Below, in pieces: positions 34,800 to 45,471 of a stretch of DNA of 64,000 bases; position 1 is the first letter of the stretch; every line of letters starts with the position of its first letter. The notes below the pieces were generated by a model that did not search any database, had not been told where the DNA came from, and was given only the letters and a program-made list of their open reading frames with translations. This DNA is from Gloeopeniophorella convolvens. Its lineage: Eukaryota > Basidiomycota > Agaricomycetes > Russulales. Position numbers and translations under genes: made by a program. The DNA lies in contig WTXD01000046.1 in NCBI GenBank assembly GCA_022496205.1, positions 1 to 64,000 of the forward strand. The letters are read 5' to 3'.

Positions 34800-36576
34800 T
34801 ACGGCTCCGACCATTGTCTCCCCGCTACGTCCAAGCAGCAAGCTCTACCCCGACCGGCCTTCTCAGGTCCATATCATTGCCATCTAAAGCCAACTCTACG
34901 CCAAGGCCGTCCACCTCCCTCGCTTTCTTGCATCCGTCGTCACCAGCCCTCCATCGACGTCCTCTTTGTCAAGCTTGACGAGTATGGCTCCGACCGCGCG
35001 AGCAAGGCTGCGTGCGCTGCGCTCATGGCCGCCGAGTACGCCAGCGTGCACGAGCTGTCTGTCCGTGAATGAGTACTACATAGGATCTCCACGCCGACTT
35101 TCTGTGCTGCCACTGGGCGTGCACCGACGGCGGCCGCGCCCGCGTCGTGCAGAAGCTGCATAGACTGGTGACCGAGTCTCTACACAACGCTGACGATGGC
35201 AAGCATGTACCGTAGAAGCTGCACGAGCGCATGGGTGGCGACCGCGTCAACTCGTACTTCCGCCCCTTCCGCACGGACGCGCGGATGTGTTTGCCAAGTG
35301 GATCGATCCCGACACGAAGATCTGGGGCTGGTGCGACATGGACCTGGTATTCGGCAGGTGTGCACCTCACCAGCACGCACGCATGCGCGCTTACTTACTT
35401 ACATGTGCCTGCAGCTTTGAGCGTGCCTGTGCGTACCTTGTACTGTCCCACCGATGACGCGAGCTGACGGCGGTGGCAGTCCCGTGGGACATCGCGTACA
35501 ATTTCGACATGCTCATCGCGTATTATCCGTCCCCAGACGCCGACGATGTCCTACTCTACATGAAGGGCCACCTCTCCTTCTTCCGCCACTCGCCCGAGGT
35601 CACCCGGCAGTTCCTCACCTTCCCGAACTTCCGCACGCAGCACACGTTCCTCACCCTCCCGTGGATCGAGACTGACGCCGGTGCGCGCACCAGCTCCAGC
35701 TCCAGCTCCCGCATACGCTCACGCTCACACTCACGCGCTGCGCAGAGGAGGCCGAGTACTCGCACTTTGCGCTGCTGCAAACAAACCTCACCTTCCTCCA
35801 GTTCGATGCCATGGTCCCGACCCGCTTCCACCTGACCGCGGGCGGCGGCGCTGGCGGGACGTACAGCCTGTTCAACGACGGGCAGTGGGAGTTTGCGGCG
35901 CTGGGCGCACAGACGGACCCCGCAGCGCGGCTGCTCTTCAGCGATCTCATGGACGAGCATGCGCGCGGGTGGGCGCCGCGCGCGACGTTCAGTGACGCGG
36001 GGCACGAGCGGGAGGTGCACCTGCGCGGCGGCGAGTCTGCGCACTTTGTGTGGTTCGACAGGAAGTATGCCGTGGACTATCTCAGCGCGTTCACGGACCC
36101 GAACGTGTTCATTGGCGCGCGGTGCGTGTCATGTGTCCATTCTGCGTGTGGTACTGACGGTGTGCGTAGGTATGTGATGCGGCGTGCGCCGGGCGGGCGC
36201 GTTGTCGAGCGGTTCGAGCCCGAGCCAGACGCGAAGATCATTGTCCCGCCGCTCGAGGGCCCTTCGATTGACTATGGCCACTGGGACCACTGGAACCGGC
36301 CGTATCTGCACGAGATGCTCTACAATCACTTTCAGAACGAAAAGTACGCGCGTGAGTGTCGTCTGTGCTTTGCGCGGTGCGTGCGTGCGTGCGTGCTGAT
36401 GTATGATGTGTTGTGCAGCGTGGTGGGCGCTACCGGAGCGGCCGCTGCGGGAGGAGGAGGTGCCGTTTGTTGACAACTTGGATGACGGGGCGCAGGCGTG
36501 GGATGGGCAGTGGCGCGTCTTTTTCGATGCGGCAGACGGGCATCCCGCTGCGGCCTCCTCCAGTGCCAGGCCGTGA
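34800..36576 (+). pseudogene. GT1 paralogue 2, 5'-truncated and broken
   Basis: Closely related to GT1 from GT1 residue about 55 onward, but the start and signal-anchor exon are missing. The N-terminal part has an in-frame TAA replacing the Trp of IWSQL, a frameshift after VHELSV and a 53-bp insertion at 35161. From the WGWCDMDL exon onward it is well preserved: the same 14-nt micro-exon, YNFDMLIAYYPSPDADDVLL, all later exons and a stop at 36574-36576. The 3' half is therefore young, or kept similar to GT1 by conversion. Confidence 0.8.
35161..35213 (+). mobile_element. 53-bp mini insertion element, copy 2, in GT pseudogene
   Basis: Same element as at 16601 (one base difference, and a few bases shorter at its right end), starting TAGACTGGTGACCGAGTCTC. 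It is flanked by the direct repeat AGAAGCTGCA (35151-35160 and 35214-35223). GT1 at about 30001-30010 shows the uninterrupted empty site with a single AGAAGCTGCA. Confidence 0.85.
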
Positions 36577-37018
36577 CCACAACCAAAACGCACCGGTGGC
36601 GAATGTGGCGTCTACGCTTTTGCGTTTGTATCTACTTAGGCGGGGCGGCGGGGATATAATAGAATAGAATAGGGCTCGCATACTACGTGGTCTCCTAGTG
36701 CATGTTCACTATCTCGAAACGTCCGACCCGCGTCCAACGTTCGATATTCTTGAATACTTACTCAATATCGATGTTCACGCGCACACGTATGCACCACGGC
36801 TTGGCTGTGTACCACGACTCAGGCAGAACATGAACCGCTCCTGTATGTCACAAATCACCGCCTCGTCCCATTCTCGCAGCGGCGCCCCGTGCATAACTCT
36901 CATGGGCCCGGGGCTGTGCACGTGTAGCTTCATATAGGTATGTAGTAGACATACCTGTCGCGGTCCTCCGCAGAGTCACCAATACTTCCAGCCTCTCCCC
37001 TTCTCTCCATTCGCTATC
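36577..37018 (+). promoter_or_regulatory. Spacer and promoter of DUF6535-B
   Basis: The first part repeats the 3' flank of GT1 (GAATAGAATAGGGCTCGCAT). The second part carries the shared DUF6535 promoter blocks, with CTTCATATAGG near 36928-36938 and a TCCTCCGCAGAGTCAC block near the start. Confidence 0.55.
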
Positions 37019-39460
37019 ATGCCGCAAGACCTCGAATCAGGGCCTGACGCAACGCACAGTCTGAGTGCACCCCCGACGGACAGATCGCAGGGTACGTTCC
37101 GCCCACGTATTTTCGCCTTGGCCTCTTATCGATATCGGCTGTTCTAGCACACCCACCTGGCCAGCCTCAGCCAGTCCAGCCTACGCAGCCCGAGAAGGTC
37201 TTTAGCGATCCATCGGGTCCGCTGTTCTCAATGTATCTGGAGCGCGCCGAGGAAGAGGACAAGAAGATGGTGGATAATTGGAAGGGCGACGCAGAGGGCA
37301 TACTCGTATTCGTGCGACTCCCTCTCTTCCTGGTGTTCGCAGCGCACTCATCTACTGTCACAGACGGGTCTATTCTCCGCCACCGTGGCTACGTTTCTCG
37401 GGATTACATTTCAAGGCCTTCAACTGAACTCACAGGATGCATCAGCCTTCTACCTCTCCCGCATCTACCAGCAGTCTGCTTCAGACAGTGGCTCTCAGGT
37501 CTCTATCCCCTCGACCATCTCCGATCCTGCGACCTTCACCCCATCCACGACCACTGTCTGGGTCAACGCTCTCTGGTTCCTCAGTCTCGTCATCAGCTTG
37601 ACGTGTGCGCTCCTGGCCACGATGCTACAACAATGGGCCCGACACTACTTGCGCGTGACCCAGACACGTTATCAGCCACACAAACGCGCCCGCATACGCA
37701 CATTCTACTTCAAGGGTGTGGAGAGGTTCCGGGTCGCCTGGGCAATCGACGCTCTTCCCGCCCTTCTCCACCTATCCGTGTTCCTATTCTATGCTGGCCT
37801 ATCTGTTCTTCTATTCACCGTCAATCTCACTATATTCAAGGTTGTCGTCTCATGGGTCGCACTTTGCCTGTCGGTCTACGTGGCGATTACGATGATGCCA
37901 GCGGTGTTTCCGAACAGCCCATATCGGACGCCTCTATCTACATTATGTTGGTCGGCCCCTTTTTACACCCTCCGACTGCCTGTCAACGTCCTTGAGTCCA
38001 TTTCCAGAAGACTTTCTATCATTTCCTATCCAACCTGGGAGGCCATCCGTGACTTGGAGTCAAGATTGCAAAAGCTGGTAACGAGCGGAATGCTCAAAAC
38101 GGCCGAACAGGCAGCGATGAAGCAGCCACCGGATGTGGACAGTTGGGCATTGTCATGGACATGGGACTCTCTGGACGAAGATCACGAGTTGGAGCAGTTC
38201 CTGGCTGGAGTTCCTGGCTTTGTGAGCTCCAAGGCGACAAAGGAGCCTGAGCAGGTGCTGAAGTGCATGGACGAACTTGGCGACCGTAGTGGACTTATCA
38301 TTTACAGGGCGCTGGACCTGATGTCTCGTCCCGTCGGGCTGAGCGTCTTCAGCGAGGCTGCGCAATGTCGACGGTGGAAGATCTGCTCCGAAGCTGCGTT
38401 TACGGTCCTCGCATACTCCTATCTGACTCCATCCACGCGGTATTTTCCATACGAGTTCCTATATTCAGCACCCACCTTGGAACAAATGGCAAAGGCCTCA
38501 GATCAAGATATCGTTTCCTCAGTAAAGTGTATGGCCCATTTGGCCCGTCTAGCTCCTTCGCGCTGGCTAGGTGACGTTGAGCCGCAGAACCACCAAGTTA
38601 TAAGCCGCATTACGGGTCTTCCTCCGCCCCCGCGTGGGTTTGTTCACGATCCAGAATCGACCCTAGACTTCATTCGACAAGTCGCCTTCCCCTATCTTGA
38701 CGAGCCACCCCGGACGATGTCCACTAAGGCGATAACGTCTACTCTGCGCTATCTCGGCAGTTTTAATCTGTCCTTCATTGACTGCGATATATGGAACCAA
38801 GCTGCGATAGCAACGCCTGACCAGGACGAAAACGAAGTGGCGTTGCACATCCTTGCATCTCTCTCCACGGCGTACCGTATACGCCACTCTCAAGCCTCTG
38901 AGCCATCCCCGGGACGATTTCGGAGCGTTGAAACGTTTCAGGAACTCATCGTCCTCAACCGTTCGGACTTCCCCCTATGCACAGAGGCGCATCATCACCA
39001 CCCCGTGCCCCCGACCTCCAGCTGTGACGCGCACTACGCAGAACAGCCCCAGTGCGCCCCTCCGCCACCGGCCGCACGAAATATTGTGCTCGAGCCCTCC
39101 GTATCCACACCTCCGATCGCCCCCGCAGCGGCAATGGTAGCCACGACCGAGACAGGCGAGGCATCAGCTTCCGACGCAGAAACTACGCCGTTGCCGTCCA
39201 CTGGCTCTTTGTCCTCCACGCAAGAAGTTCGCCACTCGGCGGCTCTGGCAGCAACAACGCCGAACCCTACAGTGATCGTTTCGCTCTCCGTCAGCCGCGG
39301 CGACGCCGGTAGTTCTGCGCATGGTGCCGACTCTGCCCCTCCTGCTGCCGACACAGTGCCCAATGGTCCTGATGACATGCCAAACAGCGACGGCTTTCAG
39401 CTGCACGGAGTAGTAGCTGCCGCTACTGCGAGCATAGTATCTGTGGATCCCCGATCTTGA
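37019..39460 (+). CDS. DUF6535 transmembrane protein B
   Basis: 777 aa; exons 37019-37091, 37148-37311 and 37364-39460, with the same intron positions and phases as A. The N-terminal core is nearly identical to A (SDPSGPLFSMYLERAEEEDK, NALWFLSLVISLTCALLATM, AIDALPALLHLSVFLFYAGL). The middle is diverged (YTLRLPVNVLESISRRLSII; SYLTPSTRYFPYEFLYS) and the tail is Pro/Ser/Thr-rich, ending ASIVSVDPRS. Membrane location is predicted; function unknown. Intact. Confidence 0.85.
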
Positions 39461-39825
39461 GCGAAGACGAGTAGCACGGACTTGTGGTAGCTATAACAGA
39501 GTTTGGAGACGTTCATGCCATACTTTGTCGCACCTATCGTGCCGCTGTTTCCTTACAAGTCTACATGTATGCTGCCGCTATGCAGCAGAGTGTATATATA
39601 GTACTAGTATTAATATGGAAACCGGCGCTCGTGCGCCTCAAGTCTCGATATCGGATATGCCGGTTACGATGTTAAGCTGGAAGGTTCGCTGGGGGCAGGC
39701 GCCAAGGCCGCTGAGGCCGTTTCGAGCATACAAGCGCCCCGGGCTTTGGCACTGACAGCTGCGGGGCCGCCAGTTGCAAGTAACTTGCTGGAAATACCAG
39801 CTGCCTCTCTACTATCATGGCTCCG
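39461..39825. other. 3' region of DUF6535-B
   Basis: Contains the repeated 3' block (39550-39670; see 34298-34799). No gene. Confidence 0.45.
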
Positions 39826-40017
39826 ACCTCCTGCCGCGTCCAAGCCCGACCGCCCCCTCCCCAGCTCAAGATTCAGATTCTCGCCATCTGGAACTAGCTC
39901 GGCGCCAAGGCCGTCTGTGACCTCCCTCACTCCATCGTTTCCGTCAGCGCCAACTTCTCTATCGACGTCCTCTCCGTCAAGCTTGACAAGCATCAGTACG
40001 GCCCCGACCGCGTGAGC
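39826..40017 (+). pseudogene. GT1 fragment 3
   Basis: A relic of GT1 exon 1 only. It matches the DNA encoding the KIQIIAIWSQLNAKAIYLPH to KFDKYGADRAS region, with an in-frame TAG in place of the Gln/Ser codons, and stops abruptly at GACCGCGTGAGCA. The same abrupt end occurs in fragment 4 (48570), so the two derive from one already-truncated ancestor. Confidence 0.7.
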
Positions 40018-40387
40018 ACATCACCAAAGTAGCCAAGTCTCGGGACGACACGGCAAGCACGTCCCGGCTGGCTCTGGTAGCGCTCACGCAGATCTGGTCA
40101 GAGACGGCCAAGGTCATGCAGCTGCAACCCCGACCAACGGCATGGTGCCACCCATGCCAGGTAATGCACCTTCCCGGTCTCCCTCACTCCCTCCTCTCAC
40201 CACGCGCCTGGCCCGACCTACTCGCTCACAACTCGCTGGCGCCCTCCCCCCAGGGCTCCCGCTCTCGCTCTCTCCTTCGCTCCCACTCCCGTTCACGCTC
40301 TCGTGTCCGCTCACTCTCTCGCTCTCGCACCGGCCTACTCTCTCGCTCTTACTCCCACGGCCGCCCTGGCTCCTGGTCGCTTCTGCA
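40018..40387. other. Duplicated non-coding linker, block 1
   Basis: Matches 48571-48960 (CCAAGTCTCG, GGTAGCGCTCACGCAGATCTGG, CCCCGACCAAC) in the same order. A CT-rich low-complexity stretch (TCTCGCTC-type) fills 40250-40370. No gene seen. Confidence 0.5.
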
Positions 40388-40457
40388 CACGGGCACGACA
40401 CGCATGCGGCAGGTGTTCCTGAAGGGGTTCGGTCCTGTGCTCGCGGCGCGGGCTTAG
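40388..40457 (+). pseudogene. ALKBH1 last-exon fragment (block 1)
   Basis: Only the C-terminal about 20 residues survive (MRQVFLKGFGPVLAARA against NVRQVFPRGFDPALAAQA in the intact gene), followed by the same 3' flank. The rest of the gene has been deleted. Confidence 0.65.
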
Positions 40458-40688
40458 GGGCGCAGCACTGGCGCGCTGGGGATGGAAAAAAGTGTAGAGA
40501 TATTTCCCTGTTGTGCGACTCTGCCTTACGTTGTATTCATACCAAAATTCAGCTTCAGCACGACGCGCATGAGTTTCGTCTTCAGTGTCGATGTACGATA
40601 GAGAAGAGGGTAGATCTATGTATATTACTCGAAGCTAACTTTGAGACGTCGGTTGGTGCGGCCGCGAGGGCACAGCTTCAAGAGCTGA

Positions 40689-41838
40689 TTAGACCGAGGC
40701 CAAGAGACGTGCGGCGCTCCCGAGGTGCCGCCGCGCGTCGTGGCAGTCAACGTCGTGACCTATCGCAGCGCAGCGAGCCTTGCAAAACACCACGGACACT
40801 AGAGGGCTTTCAACCTCGCCCCAGCGCTCGGTCTGGCCGGCCGCCTCGACCTCTGACACCAGGCAGCCTGCTCCGCGGTAAGACGTCCGTGCACCGGCGC
40901 CAGCGCAAGAACAGATGACTTGTGTACGTCGCGCGTTCCATCGCTGCGGTCCCCGTCAGCTACGAACATTTTACGCCAGCGAAAGCGCGCCCCGGCCACC
41001 TGCCACGGGCCAAGCCCCTGCAGTGCCCTGTCGAGCGCCGCCTTGGCCTCCGCCGGCTGCGAGTTGAGGAACACCGACTCGGACGTGAGCAGCCCGACGC
41101 CGAACGCGTCGTGCGCCCACGCAAGCGGCGGCTTTCAGTGCGTGTCCTGCAGGCGCAAGAGCGGGTCCGAATAGTCCTGGTAGAGGCTGTGCGCCGCGCC
41201 GCGTCAGCATACATGCACGGGAGGACAGAAAGGACACACCAGATGGTGTCTGTGCCCAGGTAGTTGAGCAGTGTGGCGCGCACCTCCGCGCGCGCGGCCT
41301 CGTCGTCTGCCATCCATCATGTCGATCGCGCGCACAGCCAGCGACGTCTGCGTGCAACGTGCACACACGTGCGCGCACCTGAGTCGCGACAGGCCACACG
41401 GGGCAACGCAACGCACCGTGGGCAGCGCATGCGCCTTGAGCACCGTGCGCTGGTTCTCCCACTCCGTCACGACAAGCGCGACCGCGAGCCGCTTCGTGCG
41501 TGGTAGTAGCAACGGCCGCCCGGCGGGCGTCTTGGGCGCGCGCGTGTCGAGCGTCATCGCAGTGCGTCGCCGCGTAGCTCCAGCGACACGGTCGTCCAGA
41601 AGCGCTTCAGCGTCGCCCCTGCGCCTGCGCGGGGGTCGGCATCGTCAGCGGGCTACGACGTAGGTGCGGCGGCACGCACTGTTCGTCCCGGTCACGGGGG
41701 CGCTACCGTCTGGTGCGGGGGAGGCGCTGGCAGCGGTGGCGGTGTCGCGAGGCGACGCAGCGGTGGTGCGAGGGCGCGCGGGCGGAACGCGAACAGCGAG
41801 CGGGACGGCGGATACAGCGAACGGGCGACTCGGAACAT
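40689..41838 (-). pseudogene. ATP12 pseudogene 1
   Basis: Starts at ATG 41838 with MFRVARSLYPPSRSLFAFRP and ends with the stop at 40689-40691. Exon order matches intact ATP12 (TEWENQRTVLKAHALPT; FHQDY-region sequence; ALDRALQGLGPWQVAG). Exon 2 has frame-breaking gaps (the GDALAVVLDARA segment is shortened) and later exons are split across frames. Convergent with the ALKBH1 fragment, as in the intact pair. Confidence 0.82.
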
Positions 41839-42109
41839 GACAGCAGACTGTCGACTTTCGAACCGATGTCCCGGTCGTGAAAACGGCCTTGGGAATGACC
41901 GGACCGATTGTCCCACGCACTCAGTAACTGCCTCATTGAAGCCAGTGCCTCAGGCTCGCTTTCTCCGACACCGGTGGCATGGAAGTTCCCCTGCACTACA
42001 ACTTCTTGACAATGCACTCTACCTCAGAGTGGAGGAGAGATCCTTGGGATGGAGTGGGAGATGAGTGCTATCTAGCAGAGCGGCCACAACCAAGTTACCG
42101 ACCTAGTAT

Positions 42110-42278
42110 AAGCTCACTGGTGCGTGGCACGCTACACACAGTGGCTGCGATGTGCTGACTCGCCGAAGACCTCGTTGACAGCATTCTCATGACACCGTGT
42201 CTTTCTATATGAGCCCGTCGACTCGCTCTGGCTCGGGCGCTCTGTCTCCCACTTTCGGACGGGGCGCTTCTCTGTCAC
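42110..42278 (+). pseudogene. Relic of a third NLR: promoter plus first exon
   Basis: 42110-42208 matches the NLR promoter and 42209-42275 matches NLR exon 1 (MSPSTRSGSGALSPTFGRGA). At about 42278 the match ends and DUF6535 promoter sequence (TCACAAATTACCGCCTCG) begins. The DNA between here and ATP12 pseudogene 1 (41839-42110) also matches 51020-51300, upstream of NLR2. Confidence 0.75.
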
Positions 42279-42476
42279 AAATTACCGCCTCGTCCCATAC
42301 AGGCAGCGCTAGCCGCATTTGCGTCTACTGGTGCTTGAGCATCGTGCATAAGTCTTATGGGCCCAGGGCTGTGCACATGTAACTTCATATGTGTAGTAGG
42401 GTCTCCTTATGCCCACTGCAGTCTTCCGCAGAGTAACTAGTACCCCCCATAGCTCCTCTTCTTTGCACTCCCTATC
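42279..42476 (+). promoter_or_regulatory. Promoter of DUF6535-C
   Basis: Has the shared blocks: ACCGCCTCGTCCCAT, then GGGCCCAGGGCT, CTTCATATG near 42383-42391, and a CTTCCGCAGAGTAAC block before the start. Confidence 0.55.
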
Positions 42477-44940
42477 ATGTCGCAAGACCTTGAACGGGGT
42501 TCTGACGCAACGCGTCGTTCGAACGCGTCTCTCACGGACAGGTTACAGGGTATGCTCCACCCACGTATCTTTACCTTAGCCTCTCATCAATATCGACTGT
42601 TCTAGCACACCCACCTGGTCAGCCTCAACCCGTCCAGGCTACGCATCCTGAGAAGGTCTTCAGCGATTCATCGGGTCCGCTGTTCTCAATGTATCTGGAG
42701 CGCGCCGAGGAGGAGGACAGGAAAATGGTGGAGAGTTGGAAGGGTGACGCAGATGGCATACTCGTATTCGTACGATTCCCCCTCCCTCCTTGCACTCCCA
42801 ACACACTCATTTACTGTCGCAGACGGGTCTGTTCTCTGCTTCCGTGGCCACATTTCTCGGGAATACGTACCAGGGTCTCCAGCTGAATTCTCAAGACGCA
42901 TCAGCATTCTACCTCTCTCGCATCTACCAACAGTCCGCTGCCGATGGCAACGGATCGCAAGTCATCATTCCACCGACCCTCCTAGATCCTGCCGTCTTCT
43001 CCCCATCCACGTCGACCATCTGGGTTAATGCACTGTGGTTCCTCAGTCTCGTCATCAGCCTGACGTGCGCGCTCTTGGCCACGATGCTACAACAATGGGC
43101 ACGACACTACCTGCGCGTGACCCAGACACGCTATCAGCCATACAAGCGCGCCCGCATACGCACATTCTACTTCAAGGGTGTAGAAAAATATCGGGTCTCC
43201 TGGGCAATCGATGCACTTCCTGCCCTTCTCCACCTATCCGTCTTCCTATTCTATGCTGGCCTGTCGGTCCTTCTTTTCACCGTCAATCTCACCATATTCA
43301 AGGTTGTCGTCTCATGGGTCGCACTTTGCCTGTCGCTCTACGTGGCGATCACGATGATGCCAGCCGTATTCCCGAACAGCCCATACCGCACGCCCCTATC
43401 GACATTATGTTGGACGGTCCTTTTATACATCCTCCGACAGCTTGTCAACGTCATCGGACACATTTTCAACAAACTCTCTAACAAATTTGACATCTTCTAT
43501 CCAGTCTGGAGCGCCTTTGATGACCTAGGGCCAAGATTGCGAGTGCTGGTTACGGGCGGAATGCTCAAATCGGCAGAAGAGACTGCAATGGCGCAGCCGC
43601 CGGACGTGGACAGTTGGGCATTGGCATGGACGTGGGACTCCCTGGACGAAGACCACGAGTTGGAGCAGTTTCTGGCTGGAGTCCCTAGCTTTCTGAGCTC
43701 CAAGGCAGTGAAGGAACCTGGGCAGGTACTGATGCGCATGGACGAACTCCGAGTCAGCGACCACAATGAACTTATTGTCGAGAAGGCGCTGGGCCTGATG
43801 CGTCGTCCCGTGGGGCTGAGCGTCTCCAGCAACGCTGCACAACATCGACGATTCAAGATCTGCTCCGAAGCTGTGACTACGCTCATATACCACTATCCCG
43901 CCCGATGGATGGTTGACGTCGTAGACGCGCTCTCGTTCTCAACATCCGCCTTGGAATCAATGACAACGGTCTCGGATCAAGACATTGTTTTCTTCGTAGA
44001 GTGTATGGGTTATTTGGCCCAGTGTCAGTCGTTCTGGAGGGTTGAGGGATGGAGACAGCACGCAAGCAGCATCACAAGTCTTCCTCTACGTCAGACTGTC
44101 CGCCGTTCGTCGGCTCCGACTCCTCTGGACTTCATTCGCCAAATCGCCCTCCCCTATCTTGACGAGCCACCCCGGACGGTGTCCACAAAGGCGATAACAT
44201 CTACTTTGCGCTGTCTTGTATATTTTCATCCTCCCCTCGTTGATTGCGATATATGGAACCGAGTTATGACTGCAACGCCTGACCAGGACGAAAACGAAGT
44301 GACGTTGCACATCCTCGCATCTCTTTCCCAGGTATACCGCGCACGCCACTCTCAAGCCCCTGGGCCATCCTTGAGCCGATTCTGGAGCGCTAAAACGTAT
44401 GAGGAACTCATCACTCTCAAACGTTCGGACTTCCCCCTATGCACAGAGGCGCATCATCACCCTTCTGTCCATCACCCTCCTGTCCATCACCCCATGCCTC
44501 CAACCTCCAGCCGTGATGTGCAATACGTAGGACAGCCGCAGTACACGCCCCCGCCTCAGACATCGCCAGACATTGTGCTCGAACCCTCTGCATCCACACC
44601 TCCAAACACCCCCTTGGTTCCGGCAGTGGTAACCACGATCGAGATAGGCGAAGCGTTGGCTCCCAATCCAGCATTTGATCCATTGCCGCCTGCTCGTCTT
44701 TCGTCCTCTGCACAAGATGTTCACCAATCGGCGGCTCTGGCAGCAACAGCGCCGAGCTCTGCAGTGATTGCCTCGCCCTCCGTCGGCTCCGTCGACGCTG
44801 GTGGCTCTGCGCAACATGCTGATGCTCCTCCTGCTGCCGACATAGCGCTCAATGTTCCTGATGACAGGCCAAATGATGACGGCTTTCAGCTGCATGGCGT
44901 AGTAACTGCTGCTGCGGGCATGGCATCTGTAGATCCCTGA
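42477..44940 (+). CDS. DUF6535 transmembrane protein C
   Basis: 784 aa; exons 42477-42549, 42606-42769 and 42823-44940. Core motifs as in A and B, but with TGLFSASVATFLGNTYQGL instead of the A/B version, linking it with D and F. The middle is diverged (YILRQLVNVIGHIFNKLSNK; ARWMVDVVDALSFSTSALES). A short tandem repeat (HHPSVHHPPVHHP) lies near residue 560, and the tail is Pro/Ser/Thr-rich. Intact; lies directly behind the NLR relic. Confidence 0.85.
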
Positions 44941-45471
44941 CCCTGAGCGAAGACGATGCCGTAGCCCAGTTTCTTGAGACCCTACGAAGACGAGCATTGT
45001 GGCCTTATGGTAGCTATGCAGTTCAGGGACGTGCATATCGTGTCCTGTTGCGCCTGTCACACCGGTGTTTCCTTACAGTTCCACATGTATGCTGTAGCAA
45101 CGCAGTAAAGTGTATATATGAGATGTGGAAACCGGTGCGCGCGCGCTTCGAGTCTTGATGGATATGCCGGCTGCGATGGCGAGTTGGGTGGTCGGGGCAG
45201 GCGCTCAAGGTGATGAACCCTTTTCAGGAGCACGGGCGCTGCGGCCTTCGACATGATGCTGACAGATGTGTTCCAGAGGCCGAGGACCAGCGACAAAGCG
45301 GATTCGCGGGAGACCACGAGCCGCAGTCCACAGGACGGTCACCGAGTTCGGGTTGATTTCGATCAAGTCACCGCGAGCGCCTCCCGGTGCCGTGCTCAGC
45401 GCGCAGTGGTCAGAGGTGGCCCCGCCGGAACCCACCGGAACGTCACGCTCCCCATACGCTCACCCTACATC
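44941..45471. repeat. 3' region of DUF6535-C and duplicated spacer
   Basis: 45070-45190 and 45212-45420 repeat the sequences found behind DUF6535-A (34410-34520 and 34558-34778). No GT copy follows here; DUF6535-D begins directly, and the shared promoter blocks of A-C are absent upstream of it. Confidence 0.55.

Noticed and set aside
35214..36576. GT paralogue 2 called as an intact gene starting downstream
   Set aside because: A start inside would lack the signal anchor and the IWSQL region. The upstream sequence shows homologous but stop-containing exon 1.
40250..40370. Arg/Ser dipeptide-rich frame resembling an SR protein
   Set aside because: Caused by a TCTCGCTC-type simple repeat in the linker, with no flanking domain.
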